From: Nitrobacter sp. Nb-311A
Lineage (GTDB): Bacteria > Pseudomonadota > Alphaproteobacteria > Rhizobiales > Xanthobacteraceae
Assembly (NCBI RefSeq): GCF_000152905.1
Contig: NZ_AAMY01000012.1
Span: 1 to 64,000 of the forward strand
Length of the DNA stretch: 64,000 nt
Reading direction: 5' to 3'
Part shown: positions 35,666 through 44,440 of the stretch, piece after piece
Layout: every line of letters starts with the position of its first letter
How positions within the stretch are numbered: the first letter of the stretch is position 1
Made by a program: the position numbers and the translations under genes
The notes under the pieces: generated by a model
Told to the model about the DNA's origin: nothing
Database searches by the model: none
Seen by the model: the letters and a program-made list of their open reading frames with translations, nothing else

Positions 35666-35815
35666 CATGATGGCAAGATGGAAGACGGACGCATCGTCGA
35701 AACCGCAACGGAAGCGCGACAAGCGGAGCGTGGCCAACAGTGCGCAATATGGTAATCGCTGGGACGGGCCTTTCGCCGTCGTGTTCATCCTCTATTTTGC
35801 GAGCGGAGGCTGAGC
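35666..35815 (+). pseudogene. decayed copy of the 51-aa membrane protein gene
   Basis: The DNA reads nearly as at 34303-34451: MEDGRIVETATEARQAERG in frame, then a premature stop and shifts in the part encoding the membrane helix. The duplication therefore spans at least 150 bases, about 1.37 kb from the intact gene. Confidence 0.6.
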
Positions 35816-35928
35816 CCGCACGCGCAAGCGGTGACCCCTCTGATAGCCTTTCGCGGATTTTTGACTCTAAGCCTCGATCGAGGGCGCATATTCATCTGAC
35901 GCAATGTGTTGGAAGCTCTACTTGACGC

Positions 35929-36078
35929 TTACGCTGTGCTGTGTCCCCTACGCCTTCCGCTGTGTTCGTGGGCAGTCGAGGAACGCTCCCCCTGGCCTTT
36001 TCCGCTCTGACCTTGCCCGCCGCTGCCCTGCCCGCTTTGTTTGCCTTGTCCGCCCTGATTCTGGTTCTGTTGAGCCAT
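35929..36078 (-). CDS. 49-aa glutamine/glycine-rich protein
   Basis: ATG 36078 with CAGGAAT upstream. NQNQGGQGKQSGQGSGGQGQ, then SGKGQG and a histidine/arginine-rich tail. Low complexity, surely unfolded; reminiscent of KGG-type stress proteins or sticky exported peptides. The competing plus-strand frames show no such order. Confidence 0.4.
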   Translation of the reverse strand: MAQQNQNQGGQGKQSGQGSGGQGQSGKGQGERSSTAHEHSGRRRGHSTA

Positions 36079-36666
36079 CTCATATTCCTGTCTTGCGCTA
36101 CCGACGGCACTATCGCCATCGCCTGGGCAATGGGATCGGCGGGCCGGCGTTCCTAATCTATGGGTTACTTTTTGGCCGCTGCTGCGGAGGCTCGGACCTA
36201 TCCGTCGCCCCGGAGTGATGAAGAACAGCCGTAGGACGACGTGCCCCGACGCGGCATAAAGGTACTATACTTATGGCAGGCCCGCAGCCACCGAGGAGCG
36301 CACGACGGCCCGAACCAACACCGAGGAAATAACCGAGGCGAGACCTAGCGAGTTAGAGGCGCTACTCCTCGATACCACAAGCTCGGGCGCACGACTTCAT
36401 AGCTCCCTCCGGGAAGCGGCTTAGAGGGGTTTGGCTTCTAAATTGCGCGCAATGAGCAAGGTGAGCGATACCTGCTCTTCACATTCCAGTTCGTTCGCCT
36501 CGCGGCGCTAACTCCACTGTGGCCTTCAGCGACCACGGGAAGTGTCGCTTTTCTCGACCGCTGGCGGTCACGAGCGCGGCGTTGATGGACGCGCACAGAA
36601 CGTCCTGAGCAAGATCAATGAATCCCTAGCACCTCTTCATCGGAGAAGAAGCCGCAACACAAGTCG
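36079..36666. other. gene-poor stretch
   Basis: A 19-codon frame near 36273 and other short frames are not convincing. No RNA gene, repeat or clear hairpin recognised. Confidence 0.4.
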
Positions 36667-36981
36667 TCAAAGTTGAACGATTTGCTGAGCGCGAATGATG
36701 ATTTCCTCTTGGCGCAGCTCGGCTTCAAGCCTTTTCCGCAAAGCGCGCCAGAATTCAGTATCAAGACGCTCCGTCATCACCTCGACCACCGCGATATTGT
36801 CGCGCTCGATCGCGCTGCCGTCTCGCCACAGTCCCTCACCAGGAGCCCGGAGGAAACTCGTCACGCCACCGAACTTGCGCATCAGTTCTTTTAGAAGTTT
36901 TTCAAACCACTCCTGCGAAATCGGCTCGCCGCTTCCGGTCTCCTTAGGCAGAAGAATCTGCACGAGATGGGAGGCGCTCAT
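36667..36981 (-). CDS. hypothetical protein coupled to isochorismatase-like gene
   Basis: 104 aa; its ATG (36981) overlaps the stop of the upstream gene in an ATGA (36978-36981), so it is translationally coupled. A short beta/alpha protein (SHLVQILLPKETGSGEPISQ, then IAVVEVMTERLDTEFWRALR). No known family; the coupling suggests it works with the hydrolase. Confidence 0.6.
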   Translation of the reverse strand: MSASHLVQILLPKETGSGEPISQEWFEKLLKELMRKFGGVTSFLRAPGEGLWRDGSAIERDNIAVVEVMTERLDTEFWRALRKRLEAELRQEEIIIRAQQIVQL

Positions 36982-37616
36982 GATAACGACCCTGCCCGAG
37001 CGCCACCAGGCCAGCTGTCCAGAACGGTCCCGGTCGTGACGCATTCCACCTGCTGGGCAAAGCGGTTCATATAGACATCCATCATCGCGTCATGGGTTTC
37101 GTCGGCGGAGCTGCAAAGCGCATCTGTCACGAGGATGGTGCGGAAGCCCCAGTCGATCGCGCCCAGCATGGTCGCGAGAACGCAGACATCGGTCTCGCCC
37201 CCGGTGATGATGATGGTGTCAACTTTCGCCCCGCACAGCTGCTGGTGCAGGTCGGTCCCGGTCCACGGCGAGTAAACATGCTTGTCAAAAATTCGGGCTG
37301 GCGGAACGAATTGCGCGAGTTCAGGGACCAGCCCGATCATTTCCGGCCCGAGCCGGTCGATGGTCATCGATTCCCAGCGCTCGTAATAGTGCCGCCACAT
37401 CCCGACGCCGTGGCCCGGTTTTGCGGCCGGGATGAAGCGCGTAAAAATGGTTCTCTCAGGATGAGCGGACGCGATGGCAACGACATTTGGCAGCACGCGC
37501 GGCAGCCAAGGCATTTTCCATGCGGTGCTTTCTGCGAACATCCTCTGCATGTCGACGCAGATGTGAACGGCATTCTCGCCTGGCGCCCCGTAGCGGAGCT
37601 CTTCGCTCTTAGACAT
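36978..37616 (-). CDS. isochorismatase-family cysteine hydrolase
   Basis: ATG 37616 (MSKSEELRYGAPGENAVHIC); 212 aa. Catalytic triad candidates are D in CVDMQ, K in FDKHVYSPW and C in GGETDVCVLATMLGA, as in the family of amidases and isochorismatases. Members hydrolyse small amides such as nicotinamide or ureidoacrylate, or an ether in isochorismate. The substrate is not evident. It is the first gene of a two-gene operon. Confidence 0.8.
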   Translation of the reverse strand: MSKSEELRYGAPGENAVHICVDMQRMFAESTAWKMPWLPRVLPNVVAIASAHPERTIFTRFIPAAKPGHGVGMWRHYYERWESMTIDRLGPEMIGLVPELAQFVPPARIFDKHVYSPWTGTDLHQQLCGAKVDTIIITGGETDVCVLATMLGAIDWGFRTILVTDALCSSADETHDAMMDVYMNRFAQQVECVTTGTVLDSWPGGARAGSLS

Positions 37617-37964
37617 GGCTCGATCCTTGAAAGCCAGCTCCAACGGAGTCCTTTCAGGTTGGTTCCTGTTTCTGAGAAGGGTTGCGGCTGCAACCCTGCT
37701 AGCCCAGCGGCAATGAGCGGGGAAAGGCGGTCAAGGGTGCGGCACGCACCGAACGCAAACGAGCCTGCCCTTGACGGCCGAGGGGCACAGCCCCGCCTTT
37801 GGCGCGAGGGATCGTTACCTTGGGCCGAGACGAAGACTCGGGCGCATGACCGGCAGGACGCGCTAGAGCCCGGTCGACAGCGAAGCTGGCGGGCGCGCCG
37901 CGCTGAAGGAACCGCCAGGCTTTCCAGCGGGTTGGATATGCTCAACAACCCAAGGGAGACGAAC

Positions 37965-38251
37965 TTGAAGAAACAACAAAAGGTCGGGCCAAGGCTGCCA
38001 AGCGAGAACTGATCGCACCGCGCGGTGACAAACGCTATATCCGGCGCGACGCGAAGGGCCGCATCGACGAAAGCGACGATGTAAGCCGGTCTCTCTCACA
38101 GGATCGCCGGCGTAAAGCCAAAACACCCGCCAAGGCGGGACAGGGTGACCGCGGCGACCGCAAGCCCGTCAAAGCCAAAGCCGCGAAGGCCAAGACCGAG
38201 ACCAAGACGCGGACGCCGAAGAAAGCGAAAAAGTCGCGAGCGCGTAAATAG
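37965..38251 (+). CDS. basic lysine-rich protein, start possibly frameshifted
   Basis: The frame APRGDKRYIRRDAKGRIDES, DDVSRSLSQDRRRKAKT, then KAAKAKTETKTRTPKKAKKS ends at 38251. The start is unclear: a good GGGAG ribosome site precedes TTG 37965 (MKKQQK), but that start needs a one-base shift in an AAAA run at about 37979. The N-terminal half is a common rhizobial small protein; the tail is histone-H1-like and probably binds nucleic acid. It precedes the DNA ligase by 50 bases. Confidence 0.55.
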
Positions 38252-38301
38252 CTCGAAGCTGCTCGGTCAGCTTCCCGCAACATCCTAAAACGGAGCGCCG
38301 C

Positions 38302-39249
38302 TTGGCCCGCGTCTCGACCCTGCCAAAGCAACTGCAGCCGATGCTCGCGACCCTAACGGACGGTCCGTTCGACGACAAAGGCTGGATCTTCGAAGATAAG
38401 TATGACGGCTTCCGGATGGTCGCCAAAATTGCATCCGGCAAGGTTGCGCTCTACAGCCGCAACGGCAAGATCATCAGCCATAGCTACATTGAAGTCGCCA
38501 GAGCGCTGGAAGGCGTGAAAGGCGACGCCGTCATCGACGGCGAGCTCGTAGCTCTAGACGATGAGGGCGTCTCACATTTTCAGCTCTTGCAAAATGCCCT
38601 CCGGCGCCAGGCGAGGCTGCGCTATTTTGCATTCGACCTCATGTTTCAGGATGGTGACGACCTGCGCGGATTACCGCTGACCGAACGGAAAAAGCGCCTG
38701 AAAGCCATCCTGCCAAAACACAAGCTGATCGCCTTCAGCCGCGACCGAAAGACATTTGGGACGAAGTTCTTTGAGGAAGCTGAGCGCAAAGGCCTCGAAG
38801 GCATCATGGCGAAGCGTGCGGACAGCAAATATCAGTCGGGCGCACGGACGGACAACTGGCTCAAGATCAAGACCTCGAAACGTCAGGAGGTTGTTATCGC
38901 AGGCTTCACGGCTCCGAGAAAAACGAGGCCGTTCTTTGGCGCGCTGACGCTCGCGCTTCGGGACGGCGACAACTGGCGCTATATCGGCCATGTCGGCACA
39001 GGCTTCAGTCATGACACGCTTAAAGAGCTGCACGGGAAGCTCATCAAGTTGAAGACCGCGAAGTCGCCCTTCGGCAAAAAAGTAAAAGATGAAGCCGTCA
39101 CGACATGGGTCAAGCCACAGCTTGTTGCAGAGGTAAAATTCACGGAATGGACAAGCTCGGGTGAAATGCGCCATCCCGTTTATCTCGGCCTACGTGACGA
39201 TAAGCAGGCGACGGACGTCGTGGGTGAGCGGGAGCGGCCGCACGGCTGA
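38302..39249 (+). CDS. ATP-dependent DNA ligase, LigD ligase-domain type
   Basis: TTG 38302 with CGGAGCG upstream; 315 aa. The adenylation motif is EDKYDGFR (nucleophile lysine), followed by YSRNGK, IDGELVALDD, LEGIMAKR and WLKIK, the standard nucleotidyltransferase motifs. A C-terminal OB domain ends with the TEWTSSGEMRHPVYLGLR segment typical of LigD. It consists only of ligase and OB domains, without the polymerase and phosphoesterase parts of full LigD. A DNA-end repair role is likely; no Ku gene lies in the window. Confidence 0.9.
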   Translation: MARVSTLPKQLQPMLATLTDGPFDDKGWIFEDKYDGFRMVAKIASGKVALYSRNGKIISHSYIEVARALEGVKGDAVIDGELVALDDEGVSHFQLLQNALRRQARLRYFAFDLMFQDGDDLRGLPLTERKKRLKAILPKHKLIAFSRDRKTFGTKFFEEAERKGLEGIMAKRADSKYQSGARTDNWLKIKTSKRQEVVIAGFTAPRKTRPFFGALTLALRDGDNWRYIGHVGTGFSHDTLKELHGKLIKLKTAKSPFGKKVKDEAVTTWVKPQLVAEVKFTEWTSSGEMRHPVYLGLRDDKQATDVVGERERPHG

Positions 39250-39251
39250 CG

Positions 39252-39749
39252 TCATTTCATTTTCCGCTTCAGAACGCTGAGCCGCCCGTCCCCTTCAAGC
39301 GTCGCCAACCTGATATCCGCGTAATCTTCGACCTCGTGTTCTCGGAGCTGCGCTTTCAGCTCATCCTCCGTAATCATCTCTTTACGCAGGTTTTGAGGAA
39401 TAAGGCGCCCATCGCGAATAAGGGTTAGGCTCGGAGGGCTGAGGTACGGCCGCGTCCGGGGAAAACGCCAGGATAACCAGTCGAGCAGATATTCCCATGC
39501 GACAATCGTGAGAACGAGCGTGAGGCCTTCGGTGACCGAACCATAATCTTTTCCTAGGCCGTTTTGCGCCGCATCGGCAATCAGGACAATGACAAGAAGA
39601 TCAGCGGGTCCGAAGTGGCCTGCCTGCCGCCGCGCCATGACGCGCAGGATGATAAACAGACCAAGATACATAAGGCTGCCGCGAACGATTACTTCCGCGA
39701 GCCCTATTGCCGGAATGAAGACGGAATTCCAGTCAACCGATAAACCCAT
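39252..39749 (-). CDS. DUF421 (YetF-like) membrane protein
   Basis: 165 aa. The N-terminal part has three membrane helices (MYLGLFIILRVMARRQAGHF, LLVIVLIADAAQNGLG, GLTLVLTIVAWEYLLDWL); the cytosolic DUF421 domain follows (SLTLIRDGRLIPQNLRKEM, ITEDELKAQLREHEVEDYAD). The family is of unknown function. The 3' end faces the ligase gene at 2 bases. Confidence 0.8.
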   Translation of the reverse strand: MGLSVDWNSVFIPAIGLAEVIVRGSLMYLGLFIILRVMARRQAGHFGPADLLVIVLIADAAQNGLGKDYGSVTEGLTLVLTIVAWEYLLDWLSWRFPRTRPYLSPPSLTLIRDGRLIPQNLRKEMITEDELKAQLREHEVEDYADIRLATLEGDGRLSVLKRKMK

Positions 39750-39791
39750 GTAACGGCCCTCTCAAAAATCTTTAGAGCGTGGGATCGGAGT

Positions 39792-40277
39792 TCAGTCGAA
39801 ACTTACGGCGTCCTTCAGTCGATCGAGAAAAACGCCCTGCCCCTTCAGAATACGCAGAAAGGCTTCGTCGATGCTAAACCAGGCGGCGCGGTCAAGCTCT
39901 GGAAAGCTCTGGTGCTTGCCTGAACGCGGCGGCCATTCCATTTCGAAGAGATTGCTTTTGAGCTTATCCGGATTCCACTTACCCTCGGCCGCCCATACAT
40001 GCACCGTTTTGCCCCCAGGCTGTTTGGCCTTGCCAAGAGGGATATGATCATCACCCCCTCGGTGGCCTGTCTCCTCTTCGAACTCCCGCCGTGCGGCGTC
40101 TAGAAGGTCTTCGCCCGAAGCAACCAGACCCTTCGGAATAGTCCATGCGCCATGATCTTTCTTTTTCCAGAAGGGCCCGCCCGGATGCCCGAGCAGCACT
40201 TCAATACGTTTTCCTTTGCGCCTGAATAAAAGAATGCCGGCACTGATCTTTCTTGAAGAGGCGGCGCGGGCGTTCAT
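39792..40277 (-). CDS. NUDIX hydrolase
   Basis: 161 aa; ATG 40277 overlaps the PolX stop by 4 bases (40274-40277), so it is translationally coupled. The NUDIX box reads GLVASGEDLLDAARREFEEE then TG, giving the GX5EX7REUXEEXGU pattern. The N-terminal SAGILLFRR, then GHPGGPFWKKKDHGAWTIPK, resembles diadenosine or nucleotide-cleaning NUDIX enzymes. Coupling to a repair polymerase suggests nucleotide-pool or end-processing work. Confidence 0.85.
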   Translation of the reverse strand: MNARAASSRKISAGILLFRRKGKRIEVLLGHPGGPFWKKKDHGAWTIPKGLVASGEDLLDAARREFEEETGHRGGDDHIPLGKAKQPGGKTVHVWAAEGKWNPDKLKSNLFEMEWPPRSGKHQSFPELDRAAWFSIDEAFLRILKGQGVFLDRLKDAVSFD

Positions 40278-41992
40278 TGCCGCACAGGTGCTTCCTGCGT
40301 CGGCGCATGACGGCCCGTTCGCCTGCGCGCCAGCCCACGTTTGCGTTTCGAAAGATGCGCGATTAGCTTTGGAAGCGTCATCGCGTTCAGGACGCGATCA
40401 GCGGACACTCCTCCTTTTCGCGCCATCTCCACGCCCCAGTGCATATGGTCAAGCTCAGGAATAGAATGCGCGTCGGGATTGATGCTGAAGATGCAGCCGA
40501 GCTCTAAGGCCTTCTCGTGCCATCGCCAGTCAAGATCGAGCCGCCAGGGATGCGCGTTGATTTCGATGGCGACGCCATACTTTGCGCAGACTCTCAGTAT
40601 CTTCTCGACATCGATTTCGTAGCCAAGGCGGCGCTGAAGCTGGCGGCCCGTCATATGCCCTATAATCGTCGTGTGCGAATTTTTGATCGCACGGATTATT
40701 CTGTCCGTCTGCTCCTTCTTCGTCATTTTAAAGCGGCTATGCACGCTCGCCACAACGAAGTCGAATTTTTCCAGGATGCTGTCCGGATAATCAAGCGAAC
40801 CATCCGCGAGAATATCCGCTTCAAGGCCTTTTAGGATACGGAACTGATTGCCATAGCGTTTATTGAGGCGGCCCGCTTCCTCGTGCTGCGTAGCGATCTC
40901 ATCCAAAGATAAGCCGCCCGCGTAGTGCGCTGACTGAGAGTGATCGGCGACGCCAAAATAATCGAATCCACGCTTCCGCGTGGCCTCGGCCATCGTCTCA
41001 AGCGTTTCGGTGCCGTCTGACGCTGTGGTGTGACAATGCAAAATGCCTCGCAGGTCTGAATCCTGAACCAGCTTAGGTAGGTTGTGCTTCGCTGCCCGGT
41101 TGATCTCATCTCGCCCTTCGCGAAGTTCTGGCTCGATAAACTGAAGGCCTAGCGCCTCGTAGATATCCGCTTCGCTCGCGGACGCGACCAGCCTTTTGCG
41201 GCTATAAAGGCCGTCAGATTTGAGCTCGAATCCCTCTTTGCTTGCAAGTTCGCCCAGCTGCTCGATATGCGCGGCAGAGCCAGTCGCATTCAAAAGCCTC
41301 GCGCCAAAATGCTTCTTGTCGCTGACGATAATTCTGAGGCCTGAACTCTTCCCTTCTGATACGGCGCTCTTTCCCTGTGCCATGAGCGCAAGGTCGGAAA
41401 CGAGTTCGCAGCCTCTGCGAAAATCACCGGCAATCTCGACGCGCAAGTATTCGGGATGGTCCCGCTTTACGGCCGCAAGGGCATGTTCGAGGAGAGACGC
41501 GGCCTGGTGAAGATGCAACTGGGTCTCCCCGCTGCGCGTGATGGCAAGGTTTTGGAGGATTTTGGTCTGCAGTGAAGCGCCAAGCCCTTTGACCGGGCGG
41601 ATACGGTCTTCCTTTGCAGCGGCTTCGAGCTCTGCGAGCGAGCTTACGCCCAGTGTCTGGTAAAGCTTCATTATCTTGTCAGGTCGAAGGCCTGGAACGG
41701 CGAAGAGCTCAAGCACTCCCGCGGGCACTTCCTTGCGCAATTTTTCAAGGCTCGGGTGCGAGCCGGTCGCATGGAGCTTTGCCACGATGTCAGCAATGGA
41801 CTTGCCGATGCCGGGGATGTCGGTGAGCGTTCCCGCTGCAATGATGCGATCAAGCGGCTGAGAGAGCGCCGTGAGACTGTCTGCTGCGCGCAAGTAGGCC
41901 CTGGTGCCGTAGGGATTGGCACCTCGCAGCGCGCTTCTATGCGCGTACTCGCGGAGAAGATTGGCGACGGTCTGTGGGTCATTTCCGGGCAT
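40274..41992 (-). CDS. polX: PolX-type DNA polymerase/PHP exonuclease
   Basis: I prefer ATG 41992 (MPGNDPQTVANLLREYAHRS), giving 572 aa, the usual bacterial PolX size. The N-terminal HhH and PolX core (TDIPGIGKSIADIVAKLHAT, VPGLRPDKIMKLYQTLG) precedes a palm region where the catalytic aspartates are weak (ELVSDLALMAQG instead of DxD). A C-terminal PHP domain shows GILHCHTTASDGTETLETM, FGVADHSQSAHY, VASVHSRF and INPDAH. PHP should give 3'-5' exonuclease; polymerase activity may be reduced. First gene of an operon with NUDIX. Confidence 0.85.
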   Translation of the reverse strand: MPGNDPQTVANLLREYAHRSALRGANPYGTRAYLRAADSLTALSQPLDRIIAAGTLTDIPGIGKSIADIVAKLHATGSHPSLEKLRKEVPAGVLELFAVPGLRPDKIMKLYQTLGVSSLAELEAAAKEDRIRPVKGLGASLQTKILQNLAITRSGETQLHLHQAASLLEHALAAVKRDHPEYLRVEIAGDFRRGCELVSDLALMAQGKSAVSEGKSSGLRIIVSDKKHFGARLLNATGSAAHIEQLGELASKEGFELKSDGLYSRKRLVASASEADIYEALGLQFIEPELREGRDEINRAAKHNLPKLVQDSDLRGILHCHTTASDGTETLETMAEATRKRGFDYFGVADHSQSAHYAGGLSLDEIATQHEEAGRLNKRYGNQFRILKGLEADILADGSLDYPDSILEKFDFVVASVHSRFKMTKKEQTDRIIRAIKNSHTTIIGHMTGRQLQRRLGYEIDVEKILRVCAKYGVAIEINAHPWRLDLDWRWHEKALELGCIFSINPDAHSIPELDHMHWGVEMARKGGVSADRVLNAMTLPKLIAHLSKRKRGLARRRTGRHAPTQEAPVRQ

Positions 41993-42286
41993 GGCAGTCA
42001 GATCAAACGGACAGGCAGACAAGCGGTTCCCGGGTGTTCAGGTCACTTCGACTGCCGCGCCCGGCGCCTGATCCAGGCGGAGGAGGACGTCGCCGGAAAA
42101 GCGCTGGCGCATCCCTATGCGGTGATGCTGCCGCAATCCAACACTGAGCGCCTTCTTGAGACGCATCTGAAGCTGTTAGCCGTTCAAACCAAATCGAACT
42201 GACCCATTTCGAGGCCAGTACGATCCATCAAAAATGTATGGATTGGCTGCGCTAGAGCGGCGACTGAGATTGCCGAAGCTTGCGTT

Positions 42287-42409
42287 TTGGAAAGCCGAAA
42301 AATTCCTCCGGATGCCGTCGCAAACTCGCAGATTGAACCTGCTGGTACCGTTCTTAATGCCATCGTGTTTCTGCTGATCACCGTCACGCTGCTATTCTCG
42401 GATCTCTAA
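42287..42409 (+). CDS. possible 40-aa single-helix membrane protein
   Basis: TTG 42287 opens MESRKIPPDAVANSQIEPAG, then one helix (TVLNAIVFLLITVTLLFSDL). The frame is open further upstream without a better start. Proline-rich lead plus single helix resembles other microproteins of this window. Confidence 0.35.
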   Translation: MESRKIPPDAVANSQIEPAGTVLNAIVFLLITVTLLFSDL

Positions 42410-42458
42410 GTCCAGCCCCGAATACGCGATACGCCGAGCCGGACCCGCGCGTCCAGCA

Positions 42459-42483
42459 GGAACGATTCACCTGAGGGGGAGTT
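42459..42483 (+). promoter_or_regulatory. candidate EcfG-type stress promoter
   Basis: GGAAC (42459-42463), 16-base spacer, AGTT (42480-42483), 33 bases before the DUF3618 gene. A weak match to GGAAC-N16/17-CGTT. Confidence 0.3.
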
Positions 42484-42516
42484 CGCTTTCCAACAACCAT
42501 AAGGTGGTGAATTGCC

Positions 42517-43515
42517 ATGACACGATCCGTTGAGGAATTGAGACGAGAGTCCGAGCGTAACCGGGCCGAGCTCGCGGCGACGGTCGATCGGCTGAGGGAG
42601 CAGCTCTCCGACACGGCGGAGGAACTGCGCTACAAGGTGTCGCCGCAAGGGATCAAATCGGAGGTTTCCGAATTCGTCAGCCGCAAAACTTATAGTTGGC
42701 TTGATGGGCTCAAGCAGCGGGCGATGGAAAATCCAATGCAAGCAATCGCCGCTGGGACTGCGGTTGCGGTGCCTGCCCTGCGGTTGGCACGGGGATTTCC
42801 ACTTCCTCTCTTGATGATGGGTGCAGGCCTGGTCCTGACGTCGAAGTCCATGCGCGTCCGGGCAGCGGACGCCGCGGCTCCGGCGGCGGAAAAGGTCAAG
42901 GAAATGGCAGCGGAGGCTGCCTCGCGCGTGCGATCGTTTGGTGAGAGTGCCATTGACGCGGCGTCCCGGACAGGTCGCGATGTCGCCGACAAACTAAGCG
43001 AGGCTCAAGCCAAGGCGGCCGGAATGGCCGACAACCTGACCGACCGGGCGGCGCGGTCGACCGACAGAGTGAAAGCTAGCCTGGATACTGCATCGGAAAC
43101 TGCGAAAGCTAAGATCGAACAGTTTAGCTCCACTGTACGCGACAAGGCTAATGCGGCCCCGGAAACCGCCCAACAGATGATCGGTGACAACGCCGCCCTG
43201 ATTGCCGGTCTGGGAGTTGCGTTCGGAGCGATTATTGCCGCTTCCCTTCCCGCCACTCAGGCTGAAGCCGCTGTCTTCGGCAAGGCGAGTGTCGGGGTGA
43301 AGCGCACGGCGGGCCAGGCCGTCCAATCCGGACTAGAGGAGGCCAAGGACGCGGTGCTGTCGGCAGCCGATGGCGCAGCCAAGACCCTGTCCCAGGCGGA
43401 TCTCGGTAAAACCGCTAGCCACATGACTCGGGAAATGTCCGACAAATTGAAGGAAGCCGCCGACGATATCGTATCCGCGGCGTTCAATCCAGCAAACCCA
43501 AGGAAAACCTCATGA
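42517..43515 (+). CDS. DUF3618 membrane-associated protein with LEA-like repeats
   Basis: 332 aa. The N-terminal DUF3618 segment (SVEELRRESERNRAELAATV, DRLREQLSDTAEELRYKVSP) is followed by short hydrophobic stretches (LPLLLMMGAGLVLTS) and a long alanine/lysine-rich helical part resembling LEA or apolipoprotein repeats (AAAPAAEKVKEMAAEAASRV). First of four genes joined by ATGA or TGATG overlaps. Likely an inner-membrane-linked stress or envelope factor. Confidence 0.75.
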   Translation: MTRSVEELRRESERNRAELAATVDRLREQLSDTAEELRYKVSPQGIKSEVSEFVSRKTYSWLDGLKQRAMENPMQAIAAGTAVAVPALRLARGFPLPLLMMGAGLVLTSKSMRVRAADAAAPAAEKVKEMAAEAASRVRSFGESAIDAASRTGRDVADKLSEAQAKAAGMADNLTDRAARSTDRVKASLDTASETAKAKIEQFSSTVRDKANAAPETAQQMIGDNAALIAGLGVAFGAIIAASLPATQAEAAVFGKASVGVKRTAGQAVQSGLEEAKDAVLSAADGAAKTLSQADLGKTASHMTREMSDKLKEAADDIVSAAFNPANPRKTS

Positions 43516-44045
43516 GCGAATCTGATATCCGACAAGCTGTTCCTCCAAAGCCAGCCTCGACGTCCTCTCAACGTCTGAAGGACGAGATCGCTGATGCAGG
43601 CGCCGAGGTCAGTCAACGCGCCCGCGAGGCGCTGCGGGCCTCGAAGGACGTGGCGAGCGACACATTCAAGGAGGCCTCCGACGCTGCTGCGGAAGTTGCG
43701 GAAGGAGCCTCGGATCACTTCCGGGATAAGGCCCAGGAGCAACAGCGATCCGGAGCCGACATCATCGACCGGCTTGCTGGGAATATTCGGCAAGCGGCCC
43801 ATGCATTCGAAAACGACGCGCCGTTTGCCGCGCGCGGCATCAATTCCAGCGCCGACTACGTGGAAGATGCTGCCGAGAAGATTCGCAATGGCACCTTCCG
43901 AGATCTCGTTGACGGGGCCTCCGATTTCGCGAAGCGGCAACCGGCTGCTTTCCTCGGACTGTCGGTGCTCGCCGGCTTCGCCGCTGTGCGTTTCTTTAGA
44001 GCTTCGGAAGACCATACCGCGTCGTCCCAACAGGAGGATGTGTGA
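43512..44045 (+). CDS. nutrient-deprivation-induced-like protein
   Basis: 177 aa; ATG overlaps the upstream stop (ATGA, 43512-43515). Charged helices (SQRLKDEIADAGAEVSQRA, VASDTFKEASDAAAEVAEGA) are followed by a C-terminal hydrophobic segment (AAFLGLSVLAGFAAVRFF). The ending resembles the tail of ElaB/YqjD-like membrane-anchored proteins. It is part of the four-gene envelope operon. Confidence 0.7.
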   Translation: MSESDIRQAVPPKPASTSSQRLKDEIADAGAEVSQRAREALRASKDVASDTFKEASDAAAEVAEGASDHFRDKAQEQQRSGADIIDRLAGNIRQAAHAFENDAPFAARGINSSADYVEDAAEKIRNGTFRDLVDGASDFAKRQPAAFLGLSVLAGFAAVRFFRASEDHTASSQQEDV

Positions 44046-44440
44046 TGAGCACACGATCCGATTTTGGGACGATCTCAACCCTGCTCAGCGATGCACTTTC
44101 GCAATTCGCGAAGCTCTTCCAGAACGAGGTCGATCTCGCCAAGGCCGAGCTCGCCGAAAAGGTTCAGCGGGTTGGTTGGGCGGTCGGTTTCTTGGCGGCC
44201 GGGGCGGTGCTAATCATTCCCGCGCTTGTCATGGCCCTATTTGCGCTGTCGGCTGCGTTGATGGCGGCCGGCTGGTCGCCGCCGCTTTCCTACCTTGTCT
44301 GCGCAGTCGGTACCGCAGTGGTTGCCGGCGCATTATTTGCCGTTGGCATGAACCGGCTGGACGCGCGCAACTTGGCCCCTCGAGAAACGATAAGTCAGCT
44401 CGAGAAAGACAAGGCCGCCGTAAAGGACATGGTGCGATGA
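44045..44440 (+). CDS. DUF1469 / holin-3_6-like membrane protein
   Basis: ATG 44045 overlaps the previous stop by one base; 131 aa. The N-terminal helix LFQNEVDLAKAELAEKVQRV precedes two membrane helices (AVGFLAAGAVLIIPALVMAL, YLVCAVGTAVVAGALFAVGM), the pattern of the YqjE/phage-holin-3_6 family (DUF1469). Despite the name these are mostly chromosomal YqjE-like proteins that accompany YqjD-like partners, as here. Confidence 0.8.
   Translation: MSTRSDFGTISTLLSDALSQFAKLFQNEVDLAKAELAEKVQRVGWAVGFLAAGAVLIIPALVMALFALSAALMAAGWSPPLSYLVCAVGTAVVAGALFAVGMNRLDARNLAPRETISQLEKDKAAVKDMVR

Noticed and set aside
43594-44436. Plus-strand 513-codon frame spanning the envelope operon
   Set aside because: Only its end (from 44437) is a real gene; the preceding part overlaps two genes in other frames and has no family features.
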